A DNA stretch of 64,000 bases from Pseudomonas kermanshahensis (GCF_014269205.2 NZ_JABWRY020000001.1:3472001-3536000); one strand, 5' to 3'. Numbered from the stretch's first letter, positions 17,659 through 27,397 are shown. The notes: a model not told the origin generated them from the sequence alone. Program-made: numbers and translations.

Positions 17659-19158
17659 ATGAACATCCTCTACGACGAGCGGGTCGATGGAGCGCTGCCT
17701 GACGTGGACCTGCCCGCCCTGCTCAAGGCCCTGCGCGATGCGCAGCCGGACCTGACGATTCTTCATCGCGCAGAAGACCTCAAACCCTACGAGTGTGACG
17801 GCCTCTGCGCCTACCGGACGGTGCCACTGCTGGTGGTGCTGCCTGAACGCCTGGAACAGGTTCAGACCTTATTGCAGCTCTGCCACCAACGCGGCGTACC
17901 GGTGGTGGCGCGCGGTGCCGGCACCGGGCTGTCCGGGGGTGCCCTGCCACTGGCCAAAGGCATCCTGCTGGTAATGGCGCGCTTCAACCGCATTCTGGAG
18001 ATAAACCCCGAGGGGCGCTTCGCGCGTGTTCAGCCCGGGGTACGCAACCTGTCCATCTCCCAGGCTGCCGCGCCCTATGGCCTGTACTACGCCCCCGACC
18101 CGTCTTCGCAAATCGCCTGCTCCATCGGCGGCAACGTGGCCGAAAATGCCGGGGGCGTGCATTGCCTCAAGTACGGTTTGACCGTGCACAACCTGCTCAA
18201 GGTGGAGATTCTCACGGTCGAGGGTGAACGCCTGACTCTGGGCAGCGACGCCCTCGACAGCCCCGGTTTCGACCTGCTGGCACTGTTCACCGGCTCCGAA
18301 GGCATGCTCGGCATCGTCACCGAAGTGACCGTCAAGTTGCTGCCCAAGCCCCAGGTGGCGCGGGTGTTGCTCGCCAGCTTCGACTGCGTCGAGGACGCCG
18401 GCAGGGCAGTGGCCGAGATCATCGGCGCCGGGATCATCCCCGGCGGGCTGGAGATGATGGACAACCTGGCGATTCGCGCTGCCGAGGACTTCATCCACGC
18501 AGGCTACCCCGTGGATGCGGCGGCGATCCTGCTGTGCGAACTCGATGGTGTCGAAGCCGATGTGCATGACGACTGCGAGCGTGTCGCGGCCGTGCTGACC
18601 CAGGCCGGCGCACGCGAGGTGCGGCTGGCCTGCGACGAGGCAGAACGCGCGCGTTTCTGGGCCGGGCGCAAGAATGCCTTCCCGGCGGTGGGGCGCATTT
18701 CACCCGACTACTATTGCATGGATGGCACCATCCCACGCCGCGAACTGCCCCGCGTACTCAAGGGCATCAGCGCACTGTCCGAACAGTACGGCCTGCGCGT
18801 GGCCAATGTGTTCCATGCCGGCGACGGCAACATGCACCCGCTGATCCTGTTCGATGCCAACCTGCCCGGCGAACTGGAACGCGCCGAGGCCATTGGCGGC
18901 AAGATACTCGAACTGTGCGTGGCGGTAGGCGGCAGCATCACCGGCGAGCACGGCGTCGGGCGGGAGAAGATCAACCAGATGTGCGCGCAGTTCAACAGCG
19001 ACGAAATCACCCTGTTCCACGCCGTCAAGGCCGCCTTCGACCCGCAAGGGTTACTCAACCCTGGCAAGAACATCCCCACCCTGCACCGCTGCGCCGAATT
19101 CGGCGCGATGCATGTGCACCACGGGCAGTTGCCCTTCCCCAACCTGGAGCGTTTCTGA
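17659..19158 (+). CDS. glcD: Glycolate oxidase subunit GlcD (FAD-linked)
   Basis: A 499-residue flavoprotein, the same length as E. coli GlcD. The FAD-binding PCMH domain spans about residues 55-235 (RGAGTGLSGGALPLAKGILL, PDPSSQIACSIGGNVAENAG), and the C-terminal FAD-oxidase domain contains VFHAGDGNMHPLILFD and GGSITGEHGVGREK. It oxidises glycolate to glyoxylate with GlcE and GlcF, passing electrons to the membrane. ATG 17659 is chosen over GTG 17650 on length. The stop overlaps the glcE start (TGATG). Confidence 0.96.
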   Translation: MNILYDERVDGALPDVDLPALLKALRDAQPDLTILHRAEDLKPYECDGLCAYRTVPLLVVLPERLEQVQTLLQLCHQRGVPVVARGAGTGLSGGALPLAKGILLVMARFNRILEINPEGRFARVQPGVRNLSISQAAAPYGLYYAPDPSSQIACSIGGNVAENAGGVHCLKYGLTVHNLLKVEILTVEGERLTLGSDALDSPGFDLLALFTGSEGMLGIVTEVTVKLLPKPQVARVLLASFDCVEDAGRAVAEIIGAGIIPGGLEMMDNLAIRAAEDFIHAGYPVDAAAILLCELDGVEADVHDDCERVAAVLTQAGAREVRLACDEAERARFWAGRKNAFPAVGRISPDYYCMDGTIPRRELPRVLKGISALSEQYGLRVANVFHAGDGNMHPLILFDANLPGELERAEAIGGKILELCVAVGGSITGEHGVGREKINQMCAQFNSDEITLFHAVKAAFDPQGLLNPGKNIPTLHRCAEFGAMHVHHGQLPFPNLERF

Positions 19159-20210
19159 TGGGCAAGGACCGCGACATCAGTCAGGCCCTGCTGGAGCAGG
19201 TCAACCAGGCACTGATCCTGGGCACACCGCTGCGAATCCAGGGCGGCAACAGCAAGGCCATGCTCGGCTGCCCGGTCGCCGGGGAAGTCATCGATACCCG
19301 CGGCCATCGCGGTATCGTCAGCTACGACCCCACCGAACTGGTGCTAACCGCACGCGCCGGCACGCCGCTGCAGGAAGTCGAGGCAGCGCTGCACGAGGCG
19401 GGCCAGATGCTGCCTTGCGAGCCCCCGCACCTCGGCCCCGAAGCGACCCTCGGCGGTGTCGTTGCGGCGGGGTTGTCCGGGCCACGGCGGCCATGGGCCG
19501 GGGCGGTGCGCGATCATGTGCTCGGTACCCGGGTGATCACTGGCCACGGCAAGCTACTGCGCTTCGGGGGTGAAGTGATGAAGAACGTCGCCGGGTATGA
19601 CGTCTCGCGGCTGATGGCAGGCAGTTTCGGTTGCCTTGGCCTGCTGACCGAGGTGTCGCTGAAAGTACTGCCGCGCCCGCGCCAATGCCTGAGCCTATGC
19701 CTGCCGATGGACCGTCACCAGGCGCTGGCGGCGCTTACCACCTGGGGCCAGCAGCCGCTGCCGATCAGCGCTGCCTGCCATGACGGCGAGGCGCTGTACC
19801 TGCGCCTGGAAGGGGGTGAAGGCTCGGTGCAGTCGGCACGCCAACGCCTGGGAGGTGACGTGCTCGACAGCTGCTTCTGGACCGACCTGCGCGAACAGCG
19901 CCTGGCTTTTTTCGACGACCCGGCGCCACTGTGGCGGCTGTCCGTGCCCAACGCCACTGGGGAGCTGAATCTACCCGGGCGCCAACTGATCGACTGGGGC
20001 GGCGCGCAGCGCTGGCTGAAGTCGAGCGCGCCAGTGGAGTCGATTCGCGCAGCGGTTGCCAACGTCGGCGGCCATGCCACGTGCTACGCACCTGGCGAAC
20101 AGAGCAGCGCACCATTGCCCGCCGCCCTGCTGCGCTACCACAAAGCCCTCAAGCAGCAACTCGACCCCCAGGGCATCTTCAACCCGGGCCGCCTGTACCC
20201 AGACCTATGA
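19158..20210 (+). CDS. glcE: Glycolate oxidase subunit GlcE
   Basis: A 350-residue FAD-binding subunit related to GlcD. It shows RIQGGNSKAMLG near the N-terminus, PHLGPEATLGGVVAAGLSGP, and KNVAGYDVSRLMAGSFGCLG, the usual GlcE pattern, with a C-terminal NPGRLYPDL. It overlaps glcD by one base and precedes glcF by 9 bp, so the three are translated as an operon. Confidence 0.95.
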   Translation: MGKDRDISQALLEQVNQALILGTPLRIQGGNSKAMLGCPVAGEVIDTRGHRGIVSYDPTELVLTARAGTPLQEVEAALHEAGQMLPCEPPHLGPEATLGGVVAAGLSGPRRPWAGAVRDHVLGTRVITGHGKLLRFGGEVMKNVAGYDVSRLMAGSFGCLGLLTEVSLKVLPRPRQCLSLCLPMDRHQALAALTTWGQQPLPISAACHDGEALYLRLEGGEGSVQSARQRLGGDVLDSCFWTDLREQRLAFFDDPAPLWRLSVPNATGELNLPGRQLIDWGGAQRWLKSSAPVESIRAAVANVGGHATCYAPGEQSSAPLPAALLRYHKALKQQLDPQGIFNPGRLYPDL

Positions 20211-20219
20211 GGGCACACC

Positions 20220-21443
20220 ATGCAAACCAACCTGAGTGAAGTCGCGAAACGCCTGCCCCGCGCCGAAGAGGCCGAACGCATTCTGCGTAGCTGCGTGCAC
20301 TGTGGTTTCTGCACGGCCACCTGCCCCACCTATCAGTTGCTCGGCGACGAGCTGGATGGCCCTCGCGGGCGCATCTACCTGATCAAACAAGTGCTCGAAG
20401 GCGCACCGATCACCGCCAGCACGCAACTCCACCTGGACCGCTGCCTGACCTGCCGCAACTGCGAAACCACCTGCCCTTCAGGCGTGAAATACCACGATTT
20501 GCTGGACATCGGCCGCGCCGTGGTCGAACAGCAAGTGCCACGCCCGCTCGGCCAGCGCCTGCTGCACGGGGGCCTGCGGGCGGTGGTGCCGCGCCCTGCG
20601 CTGTTCAAGGCCCTGTGCCGCACTGGGCAAGCCTTGCGCCCGGTGCTGCCGGCGGCCCTGACAAGCAAGCTGCCCGCCCGGGTGACCGCACCCGGCGTAC
20701 GGCCGGCGCCACGGCATTCCCGCCGGGTGCTGATGCTCGAAGGCTGCGTGCAACCGGCGCTGTCGCCCAATACCAATGCCGCTGCCGCGCGCGTGCTGGA
20801 CCGGTTGGGGATCAGCGTCGAACCGATTCGCGAAGCCGGTTGCTGTGGTGCGGTCGATTACCACCTCAATGCCCAGGCCCAAGGCCTGGACCGCGCCCGG
20901 CGCAACATCGACGCCTGGTGGCCGGCCATTGAGGCGGGGGCTGAAGCCATCGTGCAAACGGCCAGCGGCTGCGGCGCGTTCGTGCGCGACTACGGCCACT
21001 TGCTGGAGGCGGACCCGCGGTATGCCGCCAAGGCGGCGCGGGTCAGTGCCTTGTCTCGCGACCTGGTGGAAGTGCTGTGCGAAGCGCCGGTCGAGCAGCT
21101 TGGTCTGTGCGCCGAGCAGCGTGTGGCCTTTCATTGTCCGTGCACCTTGCAGCACGCGCTCAAGCTTGGCGGTGCGGTAGAAGGCCTGCTGACTCGCCTC
21201 GGTTTTACCCTGACCGCGGTGCCGGATGGCCATTTGTGCTGTGGGTCGGCGGGGACCTATTCGCTGACCCAGCCTGAGCTGTCGCGGCAGTTGCGGGACA
21301 ATCGATTGAATGCCTTGGAGAGCGGCAGGCCGCAGGTCATTGTTACCGCCAACATCGGTTGCCAGGCCCACCTTGGTGGGGCCGGGCGCACGCCGGTGCG
21401 GCATTGGGTTGAGATTGTCGATGCGGGTTTGGGGGCGGGATAG
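20220..21443 (+). CDS. glcF: Glycolate oxidase iron-sulfur subunit GlcF
   Basis: A 407-residue protein with two 4Fe-4S motifs, CVHCGFCTATCP (about residues 26-37) and CLTCRNCETTCPSG (about 77-90), and two cysteine-rich CCG domains (EAGCCGAVDYHL, CPCTLQHA, CCGSAGTYS). It transfers electrons from the GlcDE flavins. It is the last gene of glcDEF; neither glcG nor a glcC regulator is adjacent. A GC-rich inverted repeat lies about 30 bp past the stop. Confidence 0.95.
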   Translation: MQTNLSEVAKRLPRAEEAERILRSCVHCGFCTATCPTYQLLGDELDGPRGRIYLIKQVLEGAPITASTQLHLDRCLTCRNCETTCPSGVKYHDLLDIGRAVVEQQVPRPLGQRLLHGGLRAVVPRPALFKALCRTGQALRPVLPAALTSKLPARVTAPGVRPAPRHSRRVLMLEGCVQPALSPNTNAAAARVLDRLGISVEPIREAGCCGAVDYHLNAQAQGLDRARRNIDAWWPAIEAGAEAIVQTASGCGAFVRDYGHLLEADPRYAAKAARVSALSRDLVEVLCEAPVEQLGLCAEQRVAFHCPCTLQHALKLGGAVEGLLTRLGFTLTAVPDGHLCCGSAGTYSLTQPELSRQLRDNRLNALESGRPQVIVTANIGCQAHLGGAGRTPVRHWVEIVDAGLGAG

Positions 21444-21470
21444 GTATGACGTTAGATGTGCAGCGCCTGG

Positions 21471-21504
21471 GAGATCGAGCGCCGCGCGGGCGGCGCTCGA
21501 TCTC
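21471..21504. repeat. GC-rich 15 bp inverted repeat after glcF
   Basis: A perfect dyad GAGATCGAGCGCCGC with a 4-base loop. A related sequence occurs at 16455-16485. It is a REP-like or terminator-like stem without a T-run. Confidence 0.7.
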
Positions 21505-21633
21505 ATAAGCGCAGAAAATCCCAAGGCTGAAACACTTTCAGAAATCCCCCACAACTACGTCAGAAATGCCCTACTTGTCGCGCCTGACAGCTGAAAACAT
21601 GATCCCCTCTGGACGACCCAGAGGAGGCCCCGC

Positions 21634-21972
21634 ATGCACCAGTCCGCTCGCCCCACCGCCGAACTGCGCCACACCCTGCGTGAACTGCTGGCCCACAAGG
21701 TCAGCAACCCTGATGACGACCCGCACCTGTCGGGTGTGCTGTTCTTCTGTGCCACCGACGAGCGCACCCGCCAGTTGATCGAGCGCATCGAGCTGCTGGC
21801 CAGCGAAGCCTTCTTCGACGCCAGTGGCCGCGCCATCACCCACCGGATGCGAGCGGCCGCGGTTGACGGGGTGCGTATCAAGCAAAAGCACAAGGCACCG
21901 GCCGATGAAACGGTGATACGCATCGCCCTGCCCGACAAAGGCTACATCACGGTCAGCACGGCACGCTTGTAG
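21634..21972 (+). CDS. Hypothetical protein (112 aa)
   Basis: A 112-residue soluble, mixed-charge protein with GAGGAGG at about 8 bases before the ATG, so translation looks real. It contains LSGVLFFCATDERTRQLIER and KGYITVSTARL. No signal peptide or membrane segment is seen, and I do not recognise a family. It stands alone between glcF and a MocR regulator. Confidence 0.7.
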   Translation: MHQSARPTAELRHTLRELLAHKVSNPDDDPHLSGVLFFCATDERTRQLIERIELLASEAFFDASGRAITHRMRAAAVDGVRIKQKHKAPADETVIRIALPDKGYITVSTARL

Positions 21973-22049
21973 GCGCAACACGGTGCATTGGCACTGTACG
22001 TTGAAGTGCGATCCGCTATCCTCAGCACTCCCCTGCACCGGATCGTTTC

Positions 22050-23483
22050 ATGGAACTGCACATCCGCCTGGAAGGCCGTAAAGGCCTGGCCGACCAGCTC
22101 TACCAGCAACTGCGCGCGGGCATCGAGAGTGGCCACCTGGCGGCCGGCAGCCAATTGCCGCCCACCCGGCTGCTGGCCGAACAACTGGGCGTGTCGCGCA
22201 AGACCGTGGCCGAGGCGTACTCCAGGCTTACCTATGACAACCTGCTCAGTGGCGTGGTCGGTCGCGGTACGTTCATCACTCCGCGCCACCCCCTGCGTTC
22301 GAGCGAGGCAACGGCCGTCCCCTTGGCGGCTGCGGCATCCCTCGAACGCTGGCAGCAACGCGCGACGGTGCTGGGCAGGCCGCAACTGCAAGCACCGTCG
22401 CGCTATGACTTCGTTGGCGGCGCTTCGAGCAAGACGCAGTTCCCGTTCGACCAGTGGCGCAGCTGCCTGAACTACGCCCTGCGCCGCAGCCAGCGGCACC
22501 CCGAGCGGCAGTTCTCTGCCCAGGGGCTGCCTGAGCTGCGCGAAGCCATCGCCCACCACATCGCCTATGCCCGCGGCGTACATTGCAACGCAGCGGATGT
22601 GTTGGTATGCAATGGTGCGCAACAGGCGCTGGACCTGATCGCCCGGGTACTGATCGAACCGGGCTGCCCGGTGGCCATGGAAGACCCAGGTTACCCGCCG
22701 GCACGTCAACTGTTTCTGGCCTTGGGCGCACGCCTGCAATCGGTACCGGTGGATGATGAAGGGATGTGCGTCGAGCAGATCGCCGACGGCACGCGGCTGA
22801 TCTACGTGACCCCGTCACACCAGTTCCCCCTCGGCATGCCGATGAGCGAGCCGCGCAGGCGGACGTTACTGGCACGCGCCGCCGAGCTTGGCGCGTTGAT
22901 CATCGAGGACGACTACGACTGCGAATTCCGCTACCTGGGGCCACCCGCCGACGCCTTGCAGCGCCTCGACCGGCATGGCCTGGTAGCCTACGTCGGGACC
23001 TTCTCCAAGACCCTGCTGCAGGAGCTGCGCCTGGGCTACGCCGTGTTGCCGCCCGCCGTGCTGAAAGCCGCCTGCGTGGCCAAGCACCTGAGCGACTGGC
23101 ACAGCCCGACCCTGCTGCAATGGGCACTGGCGCGCTTCATCAGCGAGGGCCATCTGAACAAGCACATCCGCCGCTGCCACGATGTCTACAGTGCCCGCCG
23201 CGAGCGCATTCTCGCCCGCCTGGGCGGCGACCTGGCGCCTTGGTTCAGCCCCGTGCCGGCCAGCGCCGGTTTCCACTTGAGCGCGCTGGCCAAGCCGGGG
23301 GTGGATGTCGAACTGCTGGCAAACCTCGCACGCAAGGTGGAGGTCGGCCTTTACTCGCTGGCGCCCTTCTTCAGTGACGTACCTGTGCGCGCTGGGCTGG
23401 TAATGGGCTTCGGCGCCATCGAACTGCTCGACATCGACCCTGCCCTCGACCGCGTTCGCGATACCCTGCAGCGCCTTAGCTAA
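22050..23483 (+). CDS. MocR/PdxR-type regulator (GntR helix-turn-helix plus aminotransferase fold)
   Basis: A 477-residue fusion. The GntR winged helix is at about 10-75 (LAEQLGVSRKTVAEAYSRL), followed by a class I aminotransferase-like domain (about 115-470) with NGAQQALDLIARVLIEPG, EDDYDCEFRY and the PLP-binding Lys in GTFSKTLLQELRLGY. Such proteins sense PLP or an amino-compound adduct and usually control a neighbouring gene. Here it converges with the MFS gene and overlaps its 3' end by 8 bp; its target may instead lie nearby (for example the MFS/deaminase pair or the AhpD-like gene). Confidence 0.92.
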   Translation: MELHIRLEGRKGLADQLYQQLRAGIESGHLAAGSQLPPTRLLAEQLGVSRKTVAEAYSRLTYDNLLSGVVGRGTFITPRHPLRSSEATAVPLAAAASLERWQQRATVLGRPQLQAPSRYDFVGGASSKTQFPFDQWRSCLNYALRRSQRHPERQFSAQGLPELREAIAHHIAYARGVHCNAADVLVCNGAQQALDLIARVLIEPGCPVAMEDPGYPPARQLFLALGARLQSVPVDDEGMCVEQIADGTRLIYVTPSHQFPLGMPMSEPRRRTLLARAAELGALIIEDDYDCEFRYLGPPADALQRLDRHGLVAYVGTFSKTLLQELRLGYAVLPPAVLKAACVAKHLSDWHSPTLLQWALARFISEGHLNKHIRRCHDVYSARRERILARLGGDLAPWFSPVPASAGFHLSALAKPGVDVELLANLARKVEVGLYSLAPFFSDVPVRAGLVMGFGAIELLDIDPALDRVRDTLQRLS

Positions 23484-24672
23484 CCGACGCGGCCTGGCCG
23501 TTCGGCGCCGAACGGGCAATGGCTGCCGCATAGCCGCGTGGCGCGAAACAGGCCGTCACCAGCAACATCGCCACCACCGTCACGGTCAACAGCACCCACG
23601 ACGCCTGGAAGTCGCCACTGACGTCGCGCAACCCGCCCGTGATGTACGGCACGATCCCGGTAATGATGAAACCGATCCCTTGGACAAAGGCCGCCAGGCT
23701 CCCCGCTTCGGCGGGTGTTTTCAGGTGCTCCAGCGTCAGTGTCAGGCTCTGGCTGAAGCACGCCCCCAGGCCAAAGCCGATCATCGCCACCCACACGCCC
23801 ATGCTCAGCGTGGGCGCCAGTAACAGCCCAAGGAAGCCGGCCAGCTGGATCGAAAGCGCCAGCCATAACCCAGGCCGACGGTCGACCCAGCGGCGCAGCA
23901 ACAACGGCAGGCCTAGCGCGCCGGCAACCTGGAAGATTGTCATCAGCCCCACCAGGTCACCACCGCCCTGGGCGGTTCCGCCGTGCTCCAGGTGATAGGC
24001 CGGCAGCCAGGCGACCATGCTGGTATAGCCACCATTGATCAGGCCGAAATACACCGCCAGCAACCAGGCACGGCGGGTGCCGAACCAATGCCCGCCCGTG
24101 GCACCCGCCAGCGTCGGCGTAGCCTGCCGTGGCCGCAGCAGCGTCCAGGCCAGCAGCGCCACAAGCGCCGGGATCGCCCACAGGCCCAGCCCGGCCTGCC
24201 AATGGCCAAAGTACCCACTGATATGCGGGCCAAGCACCGCCGCCAGGCCGCCACCACTCATCAAGGCCGCGGAATACATGCCCATGGCCCCAGCCAGGCG
24301 GGTCGGGAACCAACGGTTGACCAACCCCGGCATCATGCCCTGGACCACCGCCACGCCGAGGCCGGCGACCACCGCGCTGGCAATCAATGCCCAGGCGCTG
24401 TCCAGTTGCAGGCGCCACAAGCACGCCAGCGCAATGGCCGACAAGCCGGCGAGCATGCCGCCATGTTCGCTGACCCAGCGCCGCAACCAAGGTTGCAACA
24501 ACGGCACCAGTCCCATGCACAGCACGGGCAGCGCGGTCAGCAGTGCGGCCTGCTGGTAGCCCAGGCCGGTACTGGCGCGCATGGGTTCGAGCAGCGGCCC
24601 GATGCTGGTGAGGATCGGGCGCAAGTTCAGCGCCAGCAGCACCACCAGCAACAGATTCAAGGCAGTTCTCAT
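23476..24672 (-). CDS. MFS transporter, CynX/NimT type
   Basis: A 398-residue protein with about 12 hydrophobic helices. The CynX-like start is seen in LVVLLALNLRPILTSIGPLL, and the central loop carries HWFGTRRAWLLAVYFGLING. ATG 24672 overlaps the stop of the upstream deaminase gene (ATGA), so the two are translated together. CynX-family proteins export small organic compounds (2-nitroimidazole in one case, cyanate-linked in another). The partner deaminase hints at a nucleobase-like substrate, but that is inference. Confidence 0.88.
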   Translation of the reverse strand: MRTALNLLLVVLLALNLRPILTSIGPLLEPMRASTGLGYQQAALLTALPVLCMGLVPLLQPWLRRWVSEHGGMLAGLSAIALACLWRLQLDSAWALIASAVVAGLGVAVVQGMMPGLVNRWFPTRLAGAMGMYSAALMSGGGLAAVLGPHISGYFGHWQAGLGLWAIPALVALLAWTLLRPRQATPTLAGATGGHWFGTRRAWLLAVYFGLINGGYTSMVAWLPAYHLEHGGTAQGGGDLVGLMTIFQVAGALGLPLLLRRWVDRRPGLWLALSIQLAGFLGLLLAPTLSMGVWVAMIGFGLGACFSQSLTLTLEHLKTPAEAGSLAAFVQGIGFIITGIVPYITGGLRDVSGDFQASWVLLTVTVVAMLLVTACFAPRGYAAAIARSAPNGQAASVS

Positions 24673-25127
24673 TGCGTGTTGGCCTGCTTCCACTCAAGGT
24701 ACAGGCCGGCTTCGCCACTGGGTTTCAGCGGCCGCAACGGCAGGCTCTGCTGTTGCGGTGGGCGCGCCATCTGCGCATACACCGCAGCCGTGGATAAGCC
24801 GAAAGGCTCGCCTTCATCGTTGTCATAAGCAAACCAGGCACGCTCGATGCCGCACAGGTGCATGGCCGCCAGGCACATCGGGCACGGGTGACCGCTGGCG
24901 TAGACCTCGGCACCGTCCAGACGAGCCTGGCCCAAGGCATGCGCGGCCTTGCGGATGGCCTGCATCTCGGCGTGGGCGGTCGGGTCCTGGGTGCTGTGGA
25001 TCTCGTTGACCGCGCGCGCCACCACCTGCCCCTGGTAGACCAGCACTGCACCAAAGGGCCGGCCACCGGCCTGAATGTTGGTGCGGGCCAGTTCGAGGGC
25101 TTCGCGCATATAGCGTTCTTCGGACAT
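24669..25127 (-). CDS. Nucleoside/guanine-type deaminase (zinc cytidine-deaminase fold)
   Basis: A 152-residue CMP/dCMP-deaminase-fold enzyme. The zinc site is complete: His and catalytic Glu in TAHAEMQAIRK and two Cys in GHPCPMCLAAMH. Length and the N-terminal MREALELARTNIQAGGRPFG match guanine deaminase (GuaD-like) or related nucleobase deaminases rather than TadA. AAGGAG lies about 10 bases before ATG 25127. It is coupled to the downstream MFS gene. The substrate is probably a purine or modified nucleobase. Confidence 0.88.
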   Translation of the reverse strand: MSEERYMREALELARTNIQAGGRPFGAVLVYQGQVVARAVNEIHSTQDPTAHAEMQAIRKAAHALGQARLDGAEVYASGHPCPMCLAAMHLCGIERAWFAYDNDEGEPFGLSTAAVYAQMARPPQQQSLPLRPLKPSGEAGLYLEWKQANTQ

Positions 25128-25326
25128 GAATCGGTACTCCTTCTGCAAGACCTGGCCATTATCCCGGCTTGCCGGCCTTGGCAGAAATGAAGAGATTGGA
25201 TGCCCCTCAGTGGGCACCTGAATGGCCCGATTGGCCTCCGGGCAAAGTGTGCGATTGGCTATCGGGCTGATCGCTGCACAGCGCTAAGGTAGCGCCATGA
25301 CCACCCAACACCTTCTGGAGAACACC

Positions 25327-25764
25327 ATGAATACACGTATCGAATGGGCCAAGCACGCACCGGAAGCCTACAAAGCCATGGTCGGCCTGGAACAGGCCCT
25401 GGCCAAGTGCGGCCTGGAGAATTCACTGCTCGAATTGGTGCGCCTGCGCGCTTCGCAGATCAACGGCTGCGCCTACTGCGTCAACCTGCATGCCAATGAC
25501 GCACGCCAGGCCGGCGAAACCGAAGCACGCCTGCAAACGCTGAGCGTGTGGCAGGAAACCGCCTACTTCACGCCGCGTGAACGTGCCGCACTGGCATGGG
25601 TAGAGTGCCTGACCCGGCTGCCGGAGCGCGGTGCGCCACAACCGGAATACGAAGCGCTGCAAGCACATTTCGAGCCGCAGGAAGTGGTCAACCTGACGCT
25701 GGCCATCGCCACCATCAATGCCTGGAACCGCTTCGGCGTCGGCTTTGCGATGGTGCCGGCCTGA
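25327..25764 (+). CDS. Carboxymuconolactone decarboxylase / AhpD-family protein
   Basis: A 145-residue alpha-helical protein with the AhpD redox motif CAYC in SQINGCAYCVNLHANDARQA (about residues 45-64), followed by the proton-relay His. Such proteins act as alkylhydroperoxidase-like disulfide reductases. ATG 25327 is chosen because GGAG stands 6 bases upstream; an in-frame ATG at 25297 lacks this. It is divergent from the deaminase gene and not in an operon. A true carboxymuconolactone decarboxylase is unlikely, since that enzyme lacks the CxxC. Confidence 0.87.
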   Translation: MNTRIEWAKHAPEAYKAMVGLEQALAKCGLENSLLELVRLRASQINGCAYCVNLHANDARQAGETEARLQTLSVWQETAYFTPRERAALAWVECLTRLPERGAPQPEYEALQAHFEPQEVVNLTLAIATINAWNRFGVGFAMVPA

Positions 25765-25867
25765 ACAGGGAGTGAAAGGTCCCACAGGATGAAGTGAGGT
25801 CGCCTACTGCGCCATGTCTGCGGCGTTACTAGCATCGGGCATTCGATCAATAACCGAGTACTCCCCG

Positions 25868-27397
25868 ATGAGCGTAACCCTCCACCCTACGCGCAGCCTG
25901 ACCCTGCTGTGCGCGGCACTGTTCGCCAGTACTCACCTGCAGGCCACGCCGTTGACCCGCGACAACGGCGCTGCGGTTGGTGAAAACCAGCATTCGCAGA
26001 CTGCCGGTGCCAGCGGGCCGACGCTGTTGCAAGATGTGCATTTGATTCAGAAGCTGCAGCGATTCGACCGCGAGCGCATCCCAGAGCGTGTCGTACACGC
26101 CCGCGGTACCGGTGCCCACGGTGAATTCACCGCCTCTGAAGATCTGCGGTCATTGACGCAAGCCCCGCTGTTCACCCCAGGTGAAAAAACTCCAGTATTC
26201 GTGCGCCTCTCTTCCGTGGTACATGGCCTGCATTCACCGGAAACCCTGCGCGACCCACGCGGGTTCGCCACACGCTTCTACACCAGTACTGGCAACTGGG
26301 ACCTGGTAGGTAACAATTTCCCGACCTTCTTCATTCGCGACGCGATCAAGTTCCCGGACATGGTCCACGCCTTCAAGCCCGACCCACGCAGTAACCTCGG
26401 TAACGATGCACGGCGTTTCGATCTGTTCTCGCACATGCCCGAGGCCACCCGCACCCTCACCCTGCTCTACTCCAACGAAGGTACGCCCAAGAGCTATCGA
26501 CACATGGATGGCAACAGCGTGCACGCCTACAAATTCGTCAACGCCAAGGGTGACACGACCTACGTGAAGTTCCGCTGGAAGAGCCTGCAAGGGCAGGAAA
26601 ACCTCGACCCCAAGGCCGTCGAGAAAATCCAGGGCAAAAATTTCAACCACATGACCCAAGACCTGGTCGCCGCCATTGGTCGTGGTGAGTTCCCCAAGTG
26701 GGACCTCTATATTCAGACATTGAAGCCCGAGCAGTTGACCGATTTCGACTTTGACCCACTGGACCCCACCAAAGTCTGGCCCGGCGTGCCCGAGCATCGG
26801 GTCGGCCAGATGGTGCTCAACCGCAACGTTGGCAATTTCTTCCAGGAAACCGAACAAGTCGCCCTCGCCCCCTCTAACCTGATCCCAGGCATCGAGCCAT
26901 CCGAAGATCGATTGCTGCAAGGCCGACTGTTCTCCTACGCCGATACCCAGCTGTACAGGGTTGGGGCCAACGCCAATAGCCTGCCGATCAATCAGCCGAG
27001 AGTCGCCGTCAGCAATGGCAACCAGGACGGTGCGTTAAACCCTGGCCGCTCCAGCGGCATGGTCAACTACCAGCCAAGCCGGCTGCAGCCGCGCGGCACC
27101 AGTGATTCGGCCCGCGCAAGCCAACTGGCCCTGAGCGGCACAACCCAACAGCAGGGCATTACCCGCGAACAGAACTTCAAGCAGGCGGGTGAACTGTTCC
27201 GCGCTTACTCGAAAAGCGAACAGCGCGATCTGATCAATAGCTTTGGCCAATCACTGGCCGCGGCGGATGATCAGAGCAAGCACATCATCCTGTCCTTCCT
27301 GTACAAGGCCGATGCCGAGTACGGCACCGGGGTCGCCAAGGTGGCGAACGGCGATTTGAAGCGCGTCAAGGCACTGGCGGCACAGCTGCAGGATTGA
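25868..27397 (+). CDS. katB: Exported monofunctional catalase, KatB-like
   Basis: A 509-residue heme catalase with an N-terminal signal peptide (about 1-27, LLCAALFASTHLQA), as in periplasmic P. aeruginosa KatB (513 aa). The distal His lies in ERVVHARGTGAHGEF, the distal Asn region in GNNFPTFFIRDAIKFPD, and the heme-ligand Tyr in GRLFSYADTQLYR. It removes hydrogen peroxide. It has a weak ribosome binding site, and its last 32 bp overlap the convergent AraC gene. Assignment to the family is secure; orthology to katB itself is likely. Confidence 0.92.
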   Translation: MSVTLHPTRSLTLLCAALFASTHLQATPLTRDNGAAVGENQHSQTAGASGPTLLQDVHLIQKLQRFDRERIPERVVHARGTGAHGEFTASEDLRSLTQAPLFTPGEKTPVFVRLSSVVHGLHSPETLRDPRGFATRFYTSTGNWDLVGNNFPTFFIRDAIKFPDMVHAFKPDPRSNLGNDARRFDLFSHMPEATRTLTLLYSNEGTPKSYRHMDGNSVHAYKFVNAKGDTTYVKFRWKSLQGQENLDPKAVEKIQGKNFNHMTQDLVAAIGRGEFPKWDLYIQTLKPEQLTDFDFDPLDPTKVWPGVPEHRVGQMVLNRNVGNFFQETEQVALAPSNLIPGIEPSEDRLLQGRLFSYADTQLYRVGANANSLPINQPRVAVSNGNQDGALNPGRSSGMVNYQPSRLQPRGTSDSARASQLALSGTTQQQGITREQNFKQAGELFRAYSKSEQRDLINSFGQSLAAADDQSKHIILSFLYKADAEYGTGVAKVANGDLKRVKALAAQLQD

